NCBI GenBank assembly: GCA_018401115.1
Contig: JAGYKX010000007.1
Location: 1-64,000 of the forward strand
Direction of reading: 5' to 3'
Source: Flavobacteriaceae bacterium
GTDB lineage: Bacteria; Bacteroidota; Bacteroidia; Flavobacteriales; Flavobacteriaceae
DNA: 64,000 bases
The position numbers and the translations under genes are program-made. The notes under the pieces are model-generated. The model ran no database searches. It saw only the letters and a program-made list of their open reading frames with translations, and was not told the origin of the DNA. Positions 26,356 to 35,331 of the stretch are shown piece after piece. The first letter of the stretch is position 1; each line of letters opens with the position of its first letter.

Positions 26356-27924
26356 TTAATTTACAAGCTCTACTATCACAGATGCTACGGTTTTTAAATT
26401 GTAAGACCTGTTATTTGTAATATAAGCTTTTATATCAAATATTTGAATTAAATCTCCTCTTGAAGCTCTCTTAAGCGCTGCTTTGGCACTGGCGTCAAAC
26501 TTATTACCACGAACAACTACACTCGGTTGTCCAGGAATCTTTACTTTAAACTCACTAACCGCTATGTCTAAATCAAAATCAAAATCTTCCAAAACAGCTC
26601 CAATGGTAGAAATTTCTAAGTTGTTTCTAGGCATTTTTAAAGTACCCGATTCTCCCCTCACTGTTCCTTGAGGCTTTGGAATTTCTTTAATTCTAAAACT
26701 CGTAGTTGTTTCTATAGACTTCCCATCAGGCAATTTACCAGTAGCAGTTATAGCTACTTCTCTACCGGATGTAGGGCTTAACATATATTTACTGCCAGAA
26801 ACCTTTGACAATCCATTAGCAGAAGCCTTCACATTATTATCTGCTACACCAGGTATTGAAATAGTCATTGGATTGGGTAAGCCTCTATAAACCACATTCA
26901 TTTTATCCGCAGATATTACAGCCGCATTGGGTTTTGTTATAGTTGCAAAAGTAGATTGTACTGGAACCTTAGTTTCCTGACCGTCTTGAAGAAAAATTAA
27001 ATTCCCTTTAATCTCATGGTCTCCAGGGCTTCCCGCATTAACCGTTAATCGAACCTTACCTTCTTCAATCACAAAGTCTTTCCCTTCCGTTAATGGCCTT
27101 CCATCTAAGGTAAGGTTAACTTTATTTGGTTTAGTAGAAGCATCTTTTCTTCCTAGTACAATACTTCCTGAAAAAGCTTCCCCTTGGTAAAAAGCAGACT
27201 TCTCTTGTTCTAATAAGGTAGTATAATTGGTCATAGAAACCTCTGAAGTCAATTGACCTTGAAGCATTCCTTTTAGAATATCCTGTTCAGTCCTACGAAT
27301 ATTAGTAACAATTTGAGTAAGGTTTGTCAATGAACTAATCAAAGGATATCCCTCGTAGTAATAATTTAACCAGAATACATCTTGTCCATCCCTATTTTGA
27401 ACCATTCCGTTTTCGTCTCCTTGAGAAAATCTTTTCTCAATGGAAGATTTAATTCCGCTAAGTTCAGTTGGTAATTCACCAACAATAGCACTCTTATAGT
27501 TTTCTAATTGAGCAATAAACTCTTTACCTTGTGGAGAAACATTATTACCATTAAAAAAAAGTCCATCTAGGTAATCCGTAGCATCCATTACCTGGTAATC
27601 AGTAGGATCTTCTACATCTTTAGTCATGTCTGCTTTTAACTCCTCCAAATAGTTAGCGTAGGTTGCAGATACAGACTTTACTTTTTTAGCCCTTTCTAAT
27701 AATGGACCAAATTTGTCTGGGTTCTCACTTGCTTTCACTTCTAAACCAGATAAAAACTGGTTGTTGTCCGTAGTAATTTCTTCTATAGAAGTTTCAAGGT
27801 TTTCTTTTATGTTACCAAAAGCAGTTAATACCTCTTTACTCATGTTCATCGCTAACATAGAAATGAACACCAGATACATGAGGTTAATCATTTTCTGGCG
27901 TGGTGTCTCTTTTCCTCCAGCCAT
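26356..27924 (-). CDS. gldM: GldM, gliding motility / type IX secretion motor protein
   Basis: The 522-residue product starts with MAGGKETPRQKMINLMYLVF, one transmembrane helix (about 12-32), followed by a long periplasmic arm of several Ig-like domains. GldM forms a dimer that passes through the peptidoglycan and transmits the rotation made by the GldL/GldM motor to GldK/GldN. The conserved N-terminal Arg is present (R9). It lies 2 bases after gldL. Confidence 0.95.
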   Translation of the reverse strand: MAGGKETPRQKMINLMYLVFISMLAMNMSKEVLTAFGNIKENLETSIEEITTDNNQFLSGLEVKASENPDKFGPLLERAKKVKSVSATYANYLEELKADMTKDVEDPTDYQVMDATDYLDGLFFNGNNVSPQGKEFIAQLENYKSAIVGELPTELSGIKSSIEKRFSQGDENGMVQNRDGQDVFWLNYYYEGYPLISSLTNLTQIVTNIRRTEQDILKGMLQGQLTSEVSMTNYTTLLEQEKSAFYQGEAFSGSIVLGRKDASTKPNKVNLTLDGRPLTEGKDFVIEEGKVRLTVNAGSPGDHEIKGNLIFLQDGQETKVPVQSTFATITKPNAAVISADKMNVVYRGLPNPMTISIPGVADNNVKASANGLSKVSGSKYMLSPTSGREVAITATGKLPDGKSIETTTSFRIKEIPKPQGTVRGESGTLKMPRNNLEISTIGAVLEDFDFDLDIAVSEFKVKIPGQPSVVVRGNKFDASAKAALKRASRGDLIQIFDIKAYITNNRSYNLKTVASVIVELVN

Positions 27925-27926
27925 GA

Positions 27927-28445
27927 CTACTTCCTATTCATTGCAGTAAGCATGCCACCATAAACTTGGTTTAACGCTTCTAAGTTCTTATTAAATTCTT
28001 CCATTCGTGCTTTAAGGGCCTCTCCATTCTGGGCAATGCCTTCTTGAACAGCTGATTGATTTTTAGAGCTGTTTAATTGCTCTTTAAACATTGCGTTTAG
28101 AGCTTTCATCTGATCTGCAGCTGAATTAAGCTCATTTGCGTAACTTTCAGTAGATTCAGTTAAAACTGCCTGTAAGTCTGCACCTTTAGAGGGTTTAGCA
28201 CTAGCAGAACCTCCTTTTAGCTCGGGATAAGCCAAAGACCAATCCAGGTCTTCTTCAGGCGCTTCAAATGCAGAGAATGTAAAAATTCCCGCTTCAGTGA
28301 TAAGACCAATTGCTAAAAGAACACTCCCGTTTAAGGGACCAAGTTCCCAGTGTAAGATTTTAAATAAAGCACCAAGGATAACTACAGCCCCTCCAAGGCC
28401 ATAAACCATGTTTTGAATTTGCTTTTTTTTCTGTGATGTTGCCAT
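27927..28445 (-). CDS. gldL: GldL, gliding / type IX secretion motor protein
   Basis: The 172-residue product has two membrane helices (about 14-33 and 41-60) with the motor residues Tyr15, Lys29, His32 and Glu51 at positions matching the known Tyr, Lys, His and Glu of the GldL proton channel (offset by two from Flavobacterium johnsoniae numbering as I recall it). GldL and GldM form the proton-driven motor. The soluble part is shorter than the roughly 215 residues I recall for the model protein; the C-terminus is a helical coiled coil (VQEGIAQNGEALKARMEEF) ending MNRK. Confidence 0.93.
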   Translation of the reverse strand: MATSQKKKQIQNMVYGLGGAVVILGALFKILHWELGPLNGSVLLAIGLITEAGIFTFSAFEAPEEDLDWSLAYPELKGGSASAKPSKGADLQAVLTESTESYANELNSAADQMKALNAMFKEQLNSSKNQSAVQEGIAQNGEALKARMEEFNKNLEALNQVYGGMLTAMNRK

Positions 28446-28500
28446 TTTAAATTAAATTTTGGTTAAGTTATGATTGAATTAAATTTAGGTCTAAATAAAA

Positions 28501-29862
28501 TTATCTTCTATCTTTTTCACCTGTTTCCCCCAGGTAATCTTGAACTGTTCTAAAGCCTATATAGCTTCTAGCGCTATCTTGATATTCAAAATCTCTTGTA
28601 CTCACTTGTAAAAAGTAAGCCACATCTTTCCAAGAACCACCTCTAATCACTTTTTTAGGATTATTTCTATCTCCAGCAAAAGGGTTCATAGTAGAAATGT
28701 AATCATATGATCCTGGATCGTATGAAGAAGCCGTCCATTCTGATACGTTTCCAGCCATATTGTATAGATTATAGTCATTGGCTGTGTAAGACTTTGCTTC
28801 TACAGTGTAAAGTGCTGTATCCGAAGCATAATTTCCTCTTTGAGGCTTAAAATTAGCCATAAAACAACCATTGTCTCCAACTAAATAAGGACCTCCCCAA
28901 GGATAAGTACCCCCTTCTATACCGCCTCTTGCAGCATACTCCCATTCAGATTCTGTGGGAAGCCTAAATGGACTCACAGTCTGTTCACCACGAGCACTTT
29001 GGTCATCATTTTTAACTTTAGTCCTCCAATAGCAAAAAGCCATAGCTTGTTGCCAAGTAACTCCAACTACTGGGTAATCTGAATATGCATCATGCCAGAA
29101 ATAATCATTGTGCATGGGTTCGTTATACGCATAAGAAAAATCTTTAATCCAAACCGTGGTATCTGGATACACCTTTGTCACTTCTCTTCTGATATACTTT
29201 TTCCTATCTTCTGACTTTTCTTTTATTGCCGCATCTGTATCCAACCAATTGTAGGCAAATTTCAACTTCTTAACATCAAAACTTCTTCTTCCGTTATAAT
29301 TTTCTTCCTTGGAAAGAAACAGTTTATCCATTACCTCAGCATAATTCTCATCAGGATAATCTGCAGTATTCCATATAATATCTTCCTCCTTGTTTAGCGT
29401 GTAAGCAGCGTATGGATTGGAATCGTCAATGGGGGTGTTATAGAATTTGTATTTCTGATAAGGGGTCATGTCTGTAGTGTCCGCTTGCTTAAAAGCATAC
29501 AATCCTATTCCCTCATCTTCTGGAGTTAAACCCAAATCGTCTGCAAATATTGCCAACTCAACGCGTACAATAGAGTCTTTTACCCAATTCACATATTGTC
29601 TATATTCTGCATTGGTTATTTCAGTATTGTCCATGTAAAAGGACTTCACAGTAACTGTTTTGGTGGGCGCATTTAAATTTGACGCAATGTCCTCGTTAGC
29701 TTTACCCGTTACATAAGAGCCACTTGGGATGAGTTCCATTCCGTAAGGCTTTCCTGCGAACCATTTTTGGCCTGGAGCTCCAGTAAGCTCACCTTTAGTA
29801 TTATTTGACTTGCAGCTTAAAATTAAAAATGCAAATATAGCTACAATATGTAATTGCCTCAT
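28501..29862 (-). CDS. gldK: GldK, gliding / type IX secretion lipoprotein
   Basis: With the ATG at 29862 the product is 453 residues with a lipoprotein signal MRQLHIVAIFAFLILSC (Cys17). A longer reading frame would start with TTG at 29889 but that codon is inside the promoter box, so the ATG is chosen. The body is an FGE/sulfatase-modifying-factor fold (GMELIPSGSYVTG, NAEYRQYVNW, RLPTESEWEYAARGG, NMAGNVSEWTASSYD, VIRGGSW). This is GldK, which forms the outer ring with GldN. First gene of the operon. Confidence 0.93.
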   Translation of the reverse strand: MRQLHIVAIFAFLILSCKSNNTKGELTGAPGQKWFAGKPYGMELIPSGSYVTGKANEDIASNLNAPTKTVTVKSFYMDNTEITNAEYRQYVNWVKDSIVRVELAIFADDLGLTPEDEGIGLYAFKQADTTDMTPYQKYKFYNTPIDDSNPYAAYTLNKEEDIIWNTADYPDENYAEVMDKLFLSKEENYNGRRSFDVKKLKFAYNWLDTDAAIKEKSEDRKKYIRREVTKVYPDTTVWIKDFSYAYNEPMHNDYFWHDAYSDYPVVGVTWQQAMAFCYWRTKVKNDDQSARGEQTVSPFRLPTESEWEYAARGGIEGGTYPWGGPYLVGDNGCFMANFKPQRGNYASDTALYTVEAKSYTANDYNLYNMAGNVSEWTASSYDPGSYDYISTMNPFAGDRNNPKKVIRGGSWKDVAYFLQVSTRDFEYQDSARSYIGFRTVQDYLGETGEKDRR

Positions 29863-29886
29863 TCTATTGGGTAATTTATAATCTTG

Positions 29887-29894
29887 CAAACTTA
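29887..29894 (-). promoter_or_regulatory. -7 promoter box of the gldK operon
   Basis: TAAGTTTG on the minus strand matches TAnnTTTG, with a TTG about 20 bases upstream as weak -33. It ends 24 bases before the gldK ATG. Confidence 0.55.
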
Positions 29895-29946
29895 TTAATA
29901 AAACTTATCAAATACAATTAACAATTAACAAATAGCATAATGCCAC

Positions 29947-31104
29947 TTAAATAAAACCTTTTTTTTGCGCTTTATACCACCTTTCTGGAATTATGTGGTT
30001 ACAAGCGCCTAAATAATCCTGTTCTGTGCAGGGTAATAACGCATTAGTATGGGCTTTATTATCTGTATATTCTAAAAAAGATACTCCCACCCACCAACGT
30101 TGTGAAAACTGACTTTTATAAAACACCAAGTCCCTATCTTCAAAGGGAAGAGTGTATTTAATAAAATCATCGGGGGATTCCAAAGGAGATTCAGGATGCC
30201 TAAATCCATATCCTTCCATAAAATACCATATAATCTGAGCAACCATTTGGGTGCTTTGAGGATGATTATCACTTTCAAAAACACCAAAGACCGCTACAGT
30301 ATCACTCAAACCAGCATACCTGGAAAGCGTACAAATTTCTCTACCATCAAAACCATTAGGAGAAAACTCACTCCCTCCTCCCATCTCAGAGGCTCTAATG
30401 GCCCTTGTGTCAATTCCCACAATATGCGCTCCCCTCAAAACAGGCTCTGCCACACTTAAATCATTAGTTAAACTACCCAGTCTATAGGCGTCAAAATAGA
30501 GTTTATCCATTAAATCCAAGGCTTCTTGAGCGTTAAAATAGCTCTGGTAGCCTAGGTTAGAAAAATTAAATAAATTGGTGGGCTTTTCGGTAATAATCTT
30601 ACTCATATAGGAGTGAGAAGAAATGAGTTCGTCATGGCTGCCAAAATCAAAACGGCTGTCTATAGAAACTATATTAACCATTTTTCCACTCGCATCAAAT
30701 GACCTGTAAATGGGATAGGTAATATCTTGTGTCGCTCCAACAATAATGGGCACTATTTCCTGACCAACCAATTCAGAAACTACTTGATTCAGCACAAAGT
30801 AAGTGTCCGAAACCTCAGCGCCCTCCGGCACATCTCCCAAATCTACCACAGCACAATTCCAATTGCCAAACATAAGCTTATACCATTGAATTCTAATGGC
30901 GTCTATCGCTAATCTGTGCGACTTTTTTTCAAAGGCGTTTCTAGATTCGTGCACGCCAATAAAAGCCAATTGAACGCCCTTTAGAGAAGGTAGTCCATTT
31001 TTTTCCGTATGGATGCTCATTTTATTTCCTATTGCCTGTCCCGGCAAAAGCGTATTGTGGGCCAATACTTTATCTGAAACGGGAAGTAGGAATTCTAAGG
31101 CCAT
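29947..31104 (-). CDS. Arginase/formimidoylglutamase-fold protein with degenerate metal site
   Basis: The 385-residue protein is of the arginase fold, usually annotated formimidoylglutamase. Where active members have GGGH(D/E), DAHxD and DxDxxDP, this one has VGATQD (123-127), D-S-R-F-D (149-153) and IDTRAIR (231-236). So two histidines are replaced by Gln126 and Arg151 and one aspartate by Arg234, while Asp149, Asp153 and Asp232 remain. The dimanganese site is probably not formed, so it is likely a pseudoenzyme with a structural or regulatory role. No signal peptide. It lies just upstream of gldK on the same strand, downstream of topA; whether it serves motility or secretion is inference. 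Confidence 0.75.
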   Translation of the reverse strand: MALEFLLPVSDKVLAHNTLLPGQAIGNKMSIHTEKNGLPSLKGVQLAFIGVHESRNAFEKKSHRLAIDAIRIQWYKLMFGNWNCAVVDLGDVPEGAEVSDTYFVLNQVVSELVGQEIVPIIVGATQDITYPIYRSFDASGKMVNIVSIDSRFDFGSHDELISSHSYMSKIITEKPTNLFNFSNLGYQSYFNAQEALDLMDKLYFDAYRLGSLTNDLSVAEPVLRGAHIVGIDTRAIRASEMGGGSEFSPNGFDGREICTLSRYAGLSDTVAVFGVFESDNHPQSTQMVAQIIWYFMEGYGFRHPESPLESPDDFIKYTLPFEDRDLVFYKSQFSQRWWVGVSFLEYTDNKAHTNALLPCTEQDYLGACNHIIPERWYKAQKKGFI

Positions 31105-31131
31105 GGGAGTAGTTAGTAGGGTCTATAAAAT

Positions 31132-33696
31132 CTATTTTTTAGCCGATGTTTTTGGTCTGGCTTTAACAGCCGATGCCTTTTTGGTGGTCGTTTTCTTAGC
31201 CGATGTTTTCTTAGTCGCTGTTTTTTTCTTTGGGGCTGCTTTCTTCTTAGGGGCTTTTTGTTCCAAGATTGCCTCCGCCTGTTCCAATGTCATGGATTCC
31301 ACTGCCACCTCCTTAGACAATTCAACTTTCACTTTACCTTTTAAAATATTGTGACGCCCCCACCTGGCTTTTTCAATTTTGACACCTGCATCTGACCAGT
31401 TGTGAACCACCTTTTCCATTTCCTTTTGCTTCTTTAACTCAATGAGTTCTGTAATATCTGCAGTAGATAAAGTATCAAAATCATATTTCTTATTCACGTT
31501 TATAAATAGCCCATTCCATTTTATAAAAGGACCAAAACGTCCCGTTCCTTTAGTCACTTCATGATTTTCATAGTATGCAATTGGGGCGTCTGCTTTTTGC
31601 TTCTCAACAATAAGTTCTACGGCCCTTTCAAAAGTAACATCCATGGCACTCTCGCCTTTATCCATTGAAACAAAAGCCTCACCATACTTAATATATGGTC
31701 CAAATCTACCCACGTTAGCTAAAACTTCTTTTCCTTCATAAGTACCTAATTCACGAGGTAATTTGAATAAATCCAATGCCTCTTGAAAAGTAATTGTACC
31801 CAATGATTGGTCTGGCAAAAGGCTAGCAAATATTGGTTTTTCATCGTCGTCTGCGTGGCCTATTTGTGCCATAGCACCAAACCTACCCAAACGTACAATT
31901 AGTGGTCTTCCTGATTTGGGATCCTCTCCTAAAAGCCTTTCTCCAGAAGCCCTATCTGCATTTTCTTCTACGCTAAGTACTTTGGGATGAAAGTCATTGT
32001 AGAAGCTTTTCATCACTTTTTTCCAATCTTCAGTGCCTTGCGCTATGTCATCGAAGTCCTCTTCTACTTTAGCTGTAAAATGATAATCCATAATAGAAGA
32101 GAAATGATCCACTAAAAAGTCGTTCACAATCATACCTATATCAGTGGGGACCATTTTACCTTTGTCAGAACCTACATTTTCAGAAAGCGTGCTCACTTTT
32201 AAGGTATCTTGGGAGAGTACCAACTGCTGGTAAGCCCTTGCCGTTCCTTCAATAGACCCTTTTTCTACATATCCCCTATTTTGAATGGTAGATATGGTTG
32301 GTGCATAGGTGGAAGGTCTTCCAATACCCAACTCCTCCAGCTTCTTTACTAAAGAGGCTTCTGAATACCTGTAAGGAGGTCTAGAGAAACGTTCGGTAGC
32401 CGTAATATTTTGATAATCCAAGCTTTCAGATAGGCTCATTGCTGGCAACATACCCTCTTGCTCTTCCTGATCCTCGTCGTCTACGCCTTCCAAATAAACC
32501 TTCAAAAAACCTTCAAAAGTAATGACCTCTCCACTGGCGGTGAATTGTTCTTCATGGGTGTTGGCCGCAATTTTAACATTGGTTCTCTCTAATTCAGCAT
32601 CTGACATTTGAGACGCCAAGGTACGCTTCCAAATAAGGTCATATAATTTAGCTTGATCCCTATCGCTTACTGGGTTTTGAATCATCATATTTGTAGGTCT
32701 AATTGCCTCGTGAGCCTCTTGAGCCCCTTTGGTCTTACCCCTAAAATCTCTCGGATGAGAGAAAGATTTTCCATAATTCTCTATAATCGCAACAGCAGCA
32801 GCCTCTTTTGCTTCTTTAGAAAGATTCACACTATCTGTTCTCATATAGGTAATGTGACCTGCTTCGTAAAGCCTTTGAGCAACTTGCATTGTTTTAGACA
32901 CTGAAAAATATATTTTTCTAGACGCCTCTTGCTGCAGTGTTGATGTGGTAAATGGTGCGGCAGGTGATTTTTTTGCAGGTTTCTTCTCTAATTGAGCTAC
33001 CGAAAAATCTGCCCCAATATTTTGGTTTAAAAATTCCGTTGCAGACCCTTCACTAGAAAAAGTCTTGTATATTTTTGCCGAAAACAAAACACCAGCTTGG
33101 GTTTTGAATTGGGCAGTGATTTTAAAGGAAGCTTCTGGATTAAATGAATCAATTTCTCTTTCCCTTTCAACAATAAGCCTAACAGCTACTGACTGAACTC
33201 TACCAGCAGAAAGGCCTGGTTTAATTTTTTTCCACAATACAGGAGACAGTTCATAACCCACCAAACGATCTAAGACACGCCTGGCCTGTTGTGCGTTTAC
33301 AAGGTTGTAATCTATCTCTCTCGGATTTTGAATTGCATGTTGTACCGCAGATTTTGTAATAGAGTTAAATACGATCCTTTTTGTTTTGGCTTTATCTAAT
33401 TTTAGCGTTTCTGACAAATGCCAAGAAATAGCTTCTCCTTCACGGTCCTCATCACTAGCCAGCCAGATAATCTCAGCTTTATTAGCCAGCACTTGTAATT
33501 GTTTCACCAGTGCTTTCTTGTCAGAGGAAACTATGTACTTTGCGTCAAAATCATCATCCACTGCTACCCCCAATTCCTTGGACGGAAGATCCGCAATATG
33601 CCCATAACTTGAGGCTACTTTGAAATCAGGTCCTAAAAATTTTTCTATGGTTTTGGCTTTTGCCGGGGACTCTACAATTACTAAATTCTTTGCCAT
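31132..33696 (-). CDS. topA: DNA topoisomerase I (type IA)
   Basis: The 854-residue enzyme relaxes negative supercoils. The N-terminal Toprim domain (MAKNLVIVESPAKAKTIEKF, DEDREGEAISWHL) and the catalytic tyrosine motif Y-M-R-T-D-S are visible, as are three C-terminal repeats (GRPLIVRLGRFGA, NVGRFGPYIKYG, GTGRFGPFIKW) in place of zinc fingers. The last 40 or so residues are an unusual lysine- and alanine-rich tail resembling histone H1 (KKTATKKTSAKKTTTKKAS), likely for DNA binding. A TAnnTTTG box lies 18 bases upstream. Confidence 0.95.
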   Translation of the reverse strand: MAKNLVIVESPAKAKTIEKFLGPDFKVASSYGHIADLPSKELGVAVDDDFDAKYIVSSDKKALVKQLQVLANKAEIIWLASDEDREGEAISWHLSETLKLDKAKTKRIVFNSITKSAVQHAIQNPREIDYNLVNAQQARRVLDRLVGYELSPVLWKKIKPGLSAGRVQSVAVRLIVEREREIDSFNPEASFKITAQFKTQAGVLFSAKIYKTFSSEGSATEFLNQNIGADFSVAQLEKKPAKKSPAAPFTTSTLQQEASRKIYFSVSKTMQVAQRLYEAGHITYMRTDSVNLSKEAKEAAAVAIIENYGKSFSHPRDFRGKTKGAQEAHEAIRPTNMMIQNPVSDRDQAKLYDLIWKRTLASQMSDAELERTNVKIAANTHEEQFTASGEVITFEGFLKVYLEGVDDEDQEEQEGMLPAMSLSESLDYQNITATERFSRPPYRYSEASLVKKLEELGIGRPSTYAPTISTIQNRGYVEKGSIEGTARAYQQLVLSQDTLKVSTLSENVGSDKGKMVPTDIGMIVNDFLVDHFSSIMDYHFTAKVEEDFDDIAQGTEDWKKVMKSFYNDFHPKVLSVEENADRASGERLLGEDPKSGRPLIVRLGRFGAMAQIGHADDDEKPIFASLLPDQSLGTITFQEALDLFKLPRELGTYEGKEVLANVGRFGPYIKYGEAFVSMDKGESAMDVTFERAVELIVEKQKADAPIAYYENHEVTKGTGRFGPFIKWNGLFINVNKKYDFDTLSTADITELIELKKQKEMEKVVHNWSDAGVKIEKARWGRHNILKGKVKVELSKEVAVESMTLEQAEAILEQKAPKKKAAPKKKTATKKTSAKKTTTKKASAVKARPKTSAKK

Positions 33697-33714
33697 TGAT
33701 CGTATTTATGGTGA

Positions 33715-33722
33715 CAAAAGTA
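33715..33722 (-). promoter_or_regulatory. -7 promoter box of topA
   Basis: TACTTTTG on the minus strand fits TAnnTTTG and lies 18 bases before the topA ATG, in the divergent gap with miaB. Confidence 0.5.
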
Positions 33723-33841
33723 GGTCAATTTTTTTATTTTAAAAGGCCTCAGGCACATCTGTTTTGAATAATAGCTTTAAATAACAACCTACTAAGAGCC
33801 AAAAAATCCATGACAAAATGTCACAAATTTGAATTTAGTAC

Positions 33842-33849
33842 TATCTTTG
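33842..33849 (+). promoter_or_regulatory. -7 promoter box of miaB
   Basis: TATCTTTG matches TAnnTTTG exactly and ends 31 bases before the miaB ATG. A well-spaced -33 element is not clear. Confidence 0.6.
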
Positions 33850-33880
33850 TAACCCATTAAAAAATAGCGCTTACCCCCTT

Positions 33881-35329
33881 ATGGAAAAAACTATTGACCC
33901 TAGCATACAAGGAACCACATTGAAATTGGACCTTCAAGGCTCAAATGAAAAAAAACTACTATATATAGAGAGTTATGGTTGCGCCATGAATTTTTCTGAT
34001 TCTGAAGTAGTCGCTTCTATATTAGCCTCTGAGGGATACAATACTACAGAGGTCTTGGAAGAAGCAGACCTGGTGCTCATTAATACTTGCTCTATAAGAG
34101 ACAAAGCAGAACAAACCGTTAGAAAACGTTTAGAGAAATTTCAGGCTGTGAAACGCAGCAATCCTCAAATGAAAGTAGGGGTATTAGGATGTATGGCAGA
34201 GCGGCTCAAAACAAAACTACTCGAAGAAGCAAAAATTGTAGATATGGTGGTAGGGCCAGACGCTTACAAAGACATCCCTAACCTTCTAAAAGAAGTTGAA
34301 GCTGGAAGAAATGCAGTCAATGTGATTTTATCCAAAGAAGAAACCTACGGAGATATTGCTCCTGTGAGATTGGCGAGCAATAAAATTACCGCTTTTGTTT
34401 CCATCACTAGAGGCTGTGATAATATGTGTACCTTTTGCGTGGTACCCTTTACAAGAGGTAGGGAAAGATCTAGAAACCCACACTCCATTATGCAAGAGAT
34501 ACATGACCTTTGGTCCAAAGGCTATAAAGAGGTAACCCTTCTTGGACAAAATGTAGACAGTTATCTTTGGTATGGAGGCGGATTAAAAAAAGACTTCAAT
34601 AAAGCCTCGCAAATGGCTCAGGCCACAGCACTAAACTTTTCACAGTTGTTAGAAAAAGTAGCCCTAGGATTTCCTGAAATGAGAATTCGCTTTTCAACCT
34701 CTAATCCTCAAGACATGACCATAGATGTGGTAAAAACCATGGCAGCACATGCTAATATTTGCAAGCATATTCACCTGCCTGTTCAAAGTGGTAGCAACAA
34801 TATTCTAAAAGCCATGAACCGCCAACACACAAGAGAAGAGTATATGGCGCTAGTAGACAGCATTAGATCTATAATACCAGACTGCGCTATTTCTCAAGAT
34901 ATGATTATTGGCTTTCCCAATGAAACTGAAGCAGACCACAAGGACACCCTGAGCCTTATGGAGTATGTGAAATATGATTTTGGATACATGTACTCTTACT
35001 CAGATAGACCAGGAACCGCAGCCGGAAAAAATTTAACAGACAATATACCTGAGACACTAAAAAGTAAAAGGCTTGCAGAAGTCATTGCCTTACAGCGTGA
35101 ACATGCTGCTATGCACACTCAAAATAGGGTGGGTAAAATTGAAACCGTATTAGTTGAGGGAGTCTCAAAAAAATCAGACCAAGACCTTATGGGTAGAAAT
35201 AACTATAATGCTGTAGTGGTATTTCCTAGGGAATCCTATAGCATTGGCGATCTAGTGGCCGTAGAAATTACGGACTGCACTTCTGGAACCCTTTTAGGAA
35301 AAGCCATTTCACACACCAAACTTTCATAG
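33881..35329 (+). CDS. miaB: tRNA-2-methylthio-N6-dimethylallyladenosine synthase MiaB
   Basis: The 482-residue radical-SAM enzyme adds a methylthio group to N6-isopentenyladenosine-37 in tRNAs reading UNN codons. Three N-terminal cysteines (YGCAMNFSDS, INTCSIRDKA, LGCMAERL) hold the auxiliary cluster and the radical-SAM motif CxxxCxxC is within RGCDNMCTFCVVPFTRGR. A C-terminal TRAM domain covers the last 65 residues. A gap of 2 bases leads to the sigma-54 activator, so the genes to secG probably form a transcript group. Confidence 0.95.
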   Translation: MEKTIDPSIQGTTLKLDLQGSNEKKLLYIESYGCAMNFSDSEVVASILASEGYNTTEVLEEADLVLINTCSIRDKAEQTVRKRLEKFQAVKRSNPQMKVGVLGCMAERLKTKLLEEAKIVDMVVGPDAYKDIPNLLKEVEAGRNAVNVILSKEETYGDIAPVRLASNKITAFVSITRGCDNMCTFCVVPFTRGRERSRNPHSIMQEIHDLWSKGYKEVTLLGQNVDSYLWYGGGLKKDFNKASQMAQATALNFSQLLEKVALGFPEMRIRFSTSNPQDMTIDVVKTMAAHANICKHIHLPVQSGSNNILKAMNRQHTREEYMALVDSIRSIIPDCAISQDMIIGFPNETEADHKDTLSLMEYVKYDFGYMYSYSDRPGTAAGKNLTDNIPETLKSKRLAEVIALQREHAAMHTQNRVGKIETVLVEGVSKKSDQDLMGRNNYNAVVVFPRESYSIGDLVAVEITDCTSGTLLGKAISHTKLS

Positions 35330-35331
35330 CA

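Noticed and set aside
29863..29889. TTG start for gldK
   Set aside because: The codon falls in the TAAGTTTG promoter box; ATG 29862 gives a standard lipoprotein signal.
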